From NCBI GenBank assembly GCA_963971305.1, contig OZ020305.1:6853001-6917000 (forward strand): a stretch of DNA of 64,000 nt, read 5' to 3'. The notes under the pieces are model-generated. The model was not told the DNA's origin, did no database searches, and saw only the letters and a program-made list of their open reading frames with translations. Made by a program: the position numbers and the translations under genes. Origin of the DNA: Arcuatula senhousia (taxonomy: Eukaryota; Mollusca; Bivalvia; Mytilida; Mytilidae). Shown here piece by piece: positions 60,783 through 64,000 of the stretch; position 1 is the stretch's first letter, and each line of letters opens with the position of its first letter.

Positions 60783-62603
60783 CTAAGAACAGAACAGAAC
60801 AGAACAGATTTTTATTGACCAATTAAAGCTAGGTGCCCGTTACAGGCAGAATGAATTACAATTCAATTATACATAAGAAACATAAAAATAAATCATAATA
60901 AACAAACAAAAAAAAAAGTTTAATTTTAAGATAATTGTAGTAATTATAAGAACATATACATATACATTAGGTAATGAGGATATCCAGTAAGGACAAGGCA
61001 AGGGGAGACAACTCTATCATTTTTTAATCCATTTTAATTAATTAATGCTTGACGTTTTTCTCTCAAATCGGAAACTAATTTCAATAAAAGTTTTATAACA
61101 TATGTGTCTTCATTGCTCATTAACCATAAGAACTTATTATTAATACAAAGGTTTTTAAAATTATAAAATCTATCATTCATTTCTTCAATAAAAGGTTTTC
61201 TAATTTCTTCTAAGTTTTGACAATTTAATAAAAAATGTTTCTCATCTTCCACTTCAGCTTTACACATGCAGCATATTCTTTGGTGTATTTCTAAGTTGGT
61301 ATATCTACCTCTTTCTATGTTTAAATCATGGTCACTGAGTCTTAGTTTTGTTAAGTATTTTCTTTGATTTTCAGAACCTATATTTAGATATGGTTCAAGT
61401 TTATATATGTATTTAAATTTTCTGTATGTTCTTAATTTATTTCCTATTTTGGCTTTTCTTTTATTGTCATTATTTATATTTTCAAACCAAATATCAATAA
61501 GCTTTATCTTTTAGCTATTTTTAATTTTATTAATAATATATGTATGTTTATAATTGGTCACATTCAAATATAAATGTTCAAGGTTTAGTAATTTAAATAT
61601 TGTTTGAATACAGTTTAACCAAGATTCTTGGTTATTATTTGCCATGTATTCTGATTCTTTAAAGGCGGCTTTTAATATTATATAATTTTCCTTTTTTTTA
61701 TTATTAGTGTTGCCATAACTTATATCATGGAGTCTTAACCAATATTTAACCATGTTTATGTATACATCAAAAATTAGTGGTAGGCATCCAAGCTCTCCTC
61801 TCATGCCATTTTTTGAAGTTTTGGAGCTTACTCCTAAAGCATATTGACAAAATTTCAAATGAATACTCTCCTGTTTCAGTTTTTCCATATTTTTTGCATA
61901 GAAATTTTCGTTATCTTTTTGGGTAGATTTTACTGAAAACTCACCCCATATTTCTGAACCATAGAGCAATACTGGTTTTACAGTATGATTAAAAATATGG
62001 ATTAAAGTTGATATTCCTGGTTTCCCTGAAGAAAATGTCTTTTTCAGCTTATAAAATGCTTTTAAACCTTTATTATGAATGTCTAATTTTGCATATGAAA
62101 ATGTGCCAGAGGCAGCAAAAGTTATTCCTAAATAAGTATATCTTTGTACTTGCTCAATTACAACATTATTGTATGAAAATAAAATATTTTTTTTTAATCT
62201 ACCAGCCTTATTAAATATCAAGACTTTAGTTTTAGAGGCATTAATTTCCAAATGCCACTCTTTAGCAAATGCTGATAATTTATTAATAGCATTTTGTAAA
62301 CCGGTTTTACTGGATGATAATAGAACTAAATCATCTGCATATAATAAGCAACTTAGAGTTGTATTATTTAATACCACAGGATCACAAGATGAATCAAAAT
62401 ATGATGGTAGATCACTAAGATACAAGTTAAACAAATTAGGACTTAAATTGTCACCTTGTCTTACACCTATGGAGGATTGAAAAAAATCTGTTCTTCTATT
62501 TCCAATTTTGACACATATTTCTATATTACTGTAAAGGGACTTTATAATGTTATAAAATTTTGTACCAACTCCAGCTTGTTTAAGTTTATAAACATTTCTG
62601 TAC
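60783..62603 (-). mobile_element. 5'-truncated non-LTR retrotransposon (LINE)
   Basis: The minus strand codes for reverse transcriptase from about 62603 to 61034. Then comes a ~230-bp 3' UTR ending CAATAAAAATCTG and a (TTCTG)n tail at about 60808-60786. The 10-bp TCGGTACTGG lies on both sides (60773-60782 and 62604-62613), as expected for a target-site duplication. It inserted in a CGGTAC-rich repeat, so the exact ends may shift a few bases. Confidence 0.85.
61034..62603 (-). pseudogene. LINE reverse transcriptase ORF, 5'-truncated with one in-frame stop
   Basis: Visible motifs in order: SSIGVRQGDNLSPNLFNLYL (RT motif with R-Q-G-D), LLYADDLVLL (the catalytic YADD at about 62332-62343), WHLEINASKTKVLIF and YTYLGITF. 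A C-terminal ICCMCKAEVEDEKHFLLNC resembles the Cys/His knuckle of many LINEs. A single TAA at 61511-61513 splits the frame, which stays the same on both sides to the final stop at 61034. The endonuclease and N-terminal RT are absent. The style suggests the CR1/L2/Jockey side of LINEs, but the clade was not determined. Confidence 0.88.
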
Positions 62604-62613
62604 TCGGTACTGG

Positions 62614-63622
62614 ACAGTTCAGTACTAGGTATTGGACACTTCGGTACCGACCAAAAAAAAAATGAATATTGCAACATTGGATAGTAATTTAATAATAATA
62701 AGTGTTAAATTTACGATTTTTATTGGTATTTTAAGGGTAATGAATGGTAAATTGAAAAATAGCGACGTACACAAAGAAGTATGATTATGTATGACTATGA
62801 TGGAAGTGAATATTTATGTTTGCTAGAATTAGTTTTTCAACTACATTTTCTAGATCTGTTCATGTAAATATTTTTTTAATGATTGGTCATTTACCTTTTT
62901 TTTAATTCTGGTAACTAAATGAATATATTTTAATTGGCGGATATCATTTTTTTACTATTCACAGTCATGAAGATCTCTTTTTGTCATCGTAAAATTAGTT
63001 CATTTTGGGTACATGTATCCTCTTTTATGGGGGCGTTTTCTGAAACCCATTTTCTTTCTACAGAATTTGAATAAGTTTCAAGTGTCATAAATCTGTTTTT
63101 AACAGATAACATTTTATATTAATTGTAATTGAATTAAATGGTTGTATGGCTTTGCTAATTGTGATCTGTTAATTGTGACCCCTATCATATGGCTTCTAAT
63201 TGAGTAATAACATTATAAGTGTTTAATGGGAGTAATTAATTGCATAATTGGATTGAAGGACTTGATCTAATCAGAAATTGATTGACTGTTTCTGAATAAA
63301 GGAAAGTAAACTATTTTATTTTTATACATCTTAATTATACATCTATGTCAACAAACAATATACAAAGAAACAATAACAAAACAATGCCACCGTATATGAA
63401 AGAATTATAAACTTAATACCTTGTATTTTAATTTGTAATGAATCATAAAATATGTACATGGATGGCACACTGAATACACGTTTTTTTTTTTTTCTTTTTT
63501 CTTCTTAAGGTATTTCGGGAAAGGGGGCTTTAAGTTACAAAACAAAAACAAAAAATGGGGTTGTGGACTGGGGCTTATCTCCCCCTTTATTAATAACAAA
63601 GTTAAACTTCTGTCTTTTGTCT
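62614..63622. other. Intergenic, no gene seen
   Basis: AT-rich sequence with the remaining CGGTAC-type repeat words to about 62650. The right part probably contains the 3' UTR of the minus-strand edge gene; a long T tract lies at 63480-63500. Confidence 0.45.
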
Positions 63623-64000
63623 TCACCAATTATGTTGATCTTTGTTTAATCTTTCAAAAGTTATTGGCATTTGCTCAACTTCATCTAGTTGCAAGTGGTG
63701 TTCCTTTGCTATATCTAAGACATCTTTCTCTCTCTGTTTGTTGTACACAAAGTTAGCTCTGCATCTTATGGCTTCACCAGGGTTGTCCTCAGTTTTTCCA
63801 GCGGTGTCTTTTGGCGATGGTACGGCCGACGTCTGAGTGTCAGTCTGTTCTTTCTTAGTGACTGGTTCTGACGGACTGTCCTCTTCTGAACCATCACTTG
63901 CTGATGAAGCGGTGTCAGAATCATCTGTACCAGTGTCAGAGTTAACTGGAGTTTCAGTCATCTCTTCATCATCAGTCGCAGTTGTCTGTTCCTTTTCTTC
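63623..64000 (-). CDS. Terminal exon of an unrecognised acidic protein (partial)
   Basis: The frame is open from the window edge (64000) to a stop at 63623-63625, showing the last 125 residues. The first ~75 are acidic, Ser/Thr-rich and probably disordered (TDDSDTASSASDGSEEDSPS). The last 50 look folded: GEAIRCRANFVYNKQREKDV, then DIAKEHHLQLDEVEQMPITF and a C-terminal HNW. Sequence remains open upstream with no acceptor seen, so the true exon start is outside the window. I do not recognise the family. Confidence 0.65.
   Translation of the reverse strand, partial: EEKEQTTATDDEEMTETPVNSDTGTDDSDTASSASDGSEEDSPSEPVTKKEQTDTQTSAVPSPKDTAGKTEDNPGEAIRCRANFVYNKQREKDVLDIAKEHHLQLDEVEQMPITFERLNKDQHNW

Noticed and set aside
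62008..62665. Plus-strand open frames opposite the LINE reverse transcriptase
   Set aside because: They are antisense shadows of the RT coding strand.

Overview
This is AT-rich eukaryotic nuclear DNA with spliced genes, long introns full of MITEs, tandem repeats and one LINE. The composition, the 'GTGAGC...CTCTTG'-ended dispersed repeats and the gene content suggest a bivalve mollusc, most likely a mussel (Mytilus-like). The species is inference; nothing in the window proves it. No prokaryotic signals, rRNA or tRNA genes, or CRISPR arrays were seen.

Layout. 1-9144: no gene seen; dispersed repeats, including two head-to-tail copies of a ~1 kb element at 4498-6297. 9145-13728 (minus): five coding exons of a 417-residue coiled-coil protein, possibly FAM81-like, with an 18-copy minisatellite in an intron. 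13729-16343: shared upstream region of two divergent genes, with a 41-bp minisatellite and a 38-bp minimal TIR insertion. 16344-48585 (plus): NOC3L, the nucleolar complex protein 3 homologue used in 60S ribosome biogenesis; 21 coding exons join in phase into a 757-residue protein. 48586-51975: intergenic, with a 2.2-kb TTAA-flanked element that has long inverted arms. 51976-58812 (minus): MRPS18C (bS18m), five coding exons, 190 residues, convergent with NOC3L. 58813-60782: upstream region with an HSE/DR1/CRE cluster. 60783-62603: 5'-truncated LINE with a YADD reverse transcriptase, one in-frame stop and a 10-bp target-site duplication. 63623-64000 (minus): last exon of an unrecognised acidic protein that runs off the window edge.

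The outstanding feature is in NOC3L. The intron after exon 17 carries a 12,029-bp tandem array (32683-44711). Each 77-bp unit is the last 72 nt of exon 17 plus the first 5 nt of its own 5' splice site. Length arithmetic gives 156 units after the parental exon, so about 157 near-identical sense-strand exon-end/GTAAGT junctions lie in one intron. Two 83-bp units keep what looks like the founding junction: 75 nt of exon joined to the first 8 nt of the native intron. Exon 3 of the same gene shows the same kind of event at an early stage, a 43-bp two-copy duplication of exon end plus donor. Whether the array is neutral, affects splicing (NMD from downstream donors, U1 binding) or is altered by assembly cannot be settled from sequence alone.

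Two recognised genes act in ribosome production: NOC3L in the nucleolus for cytosolic 60S subunits, and MRPS18C in the mitochondrial small subunit. They do not form an operon and their proximity may be chance.
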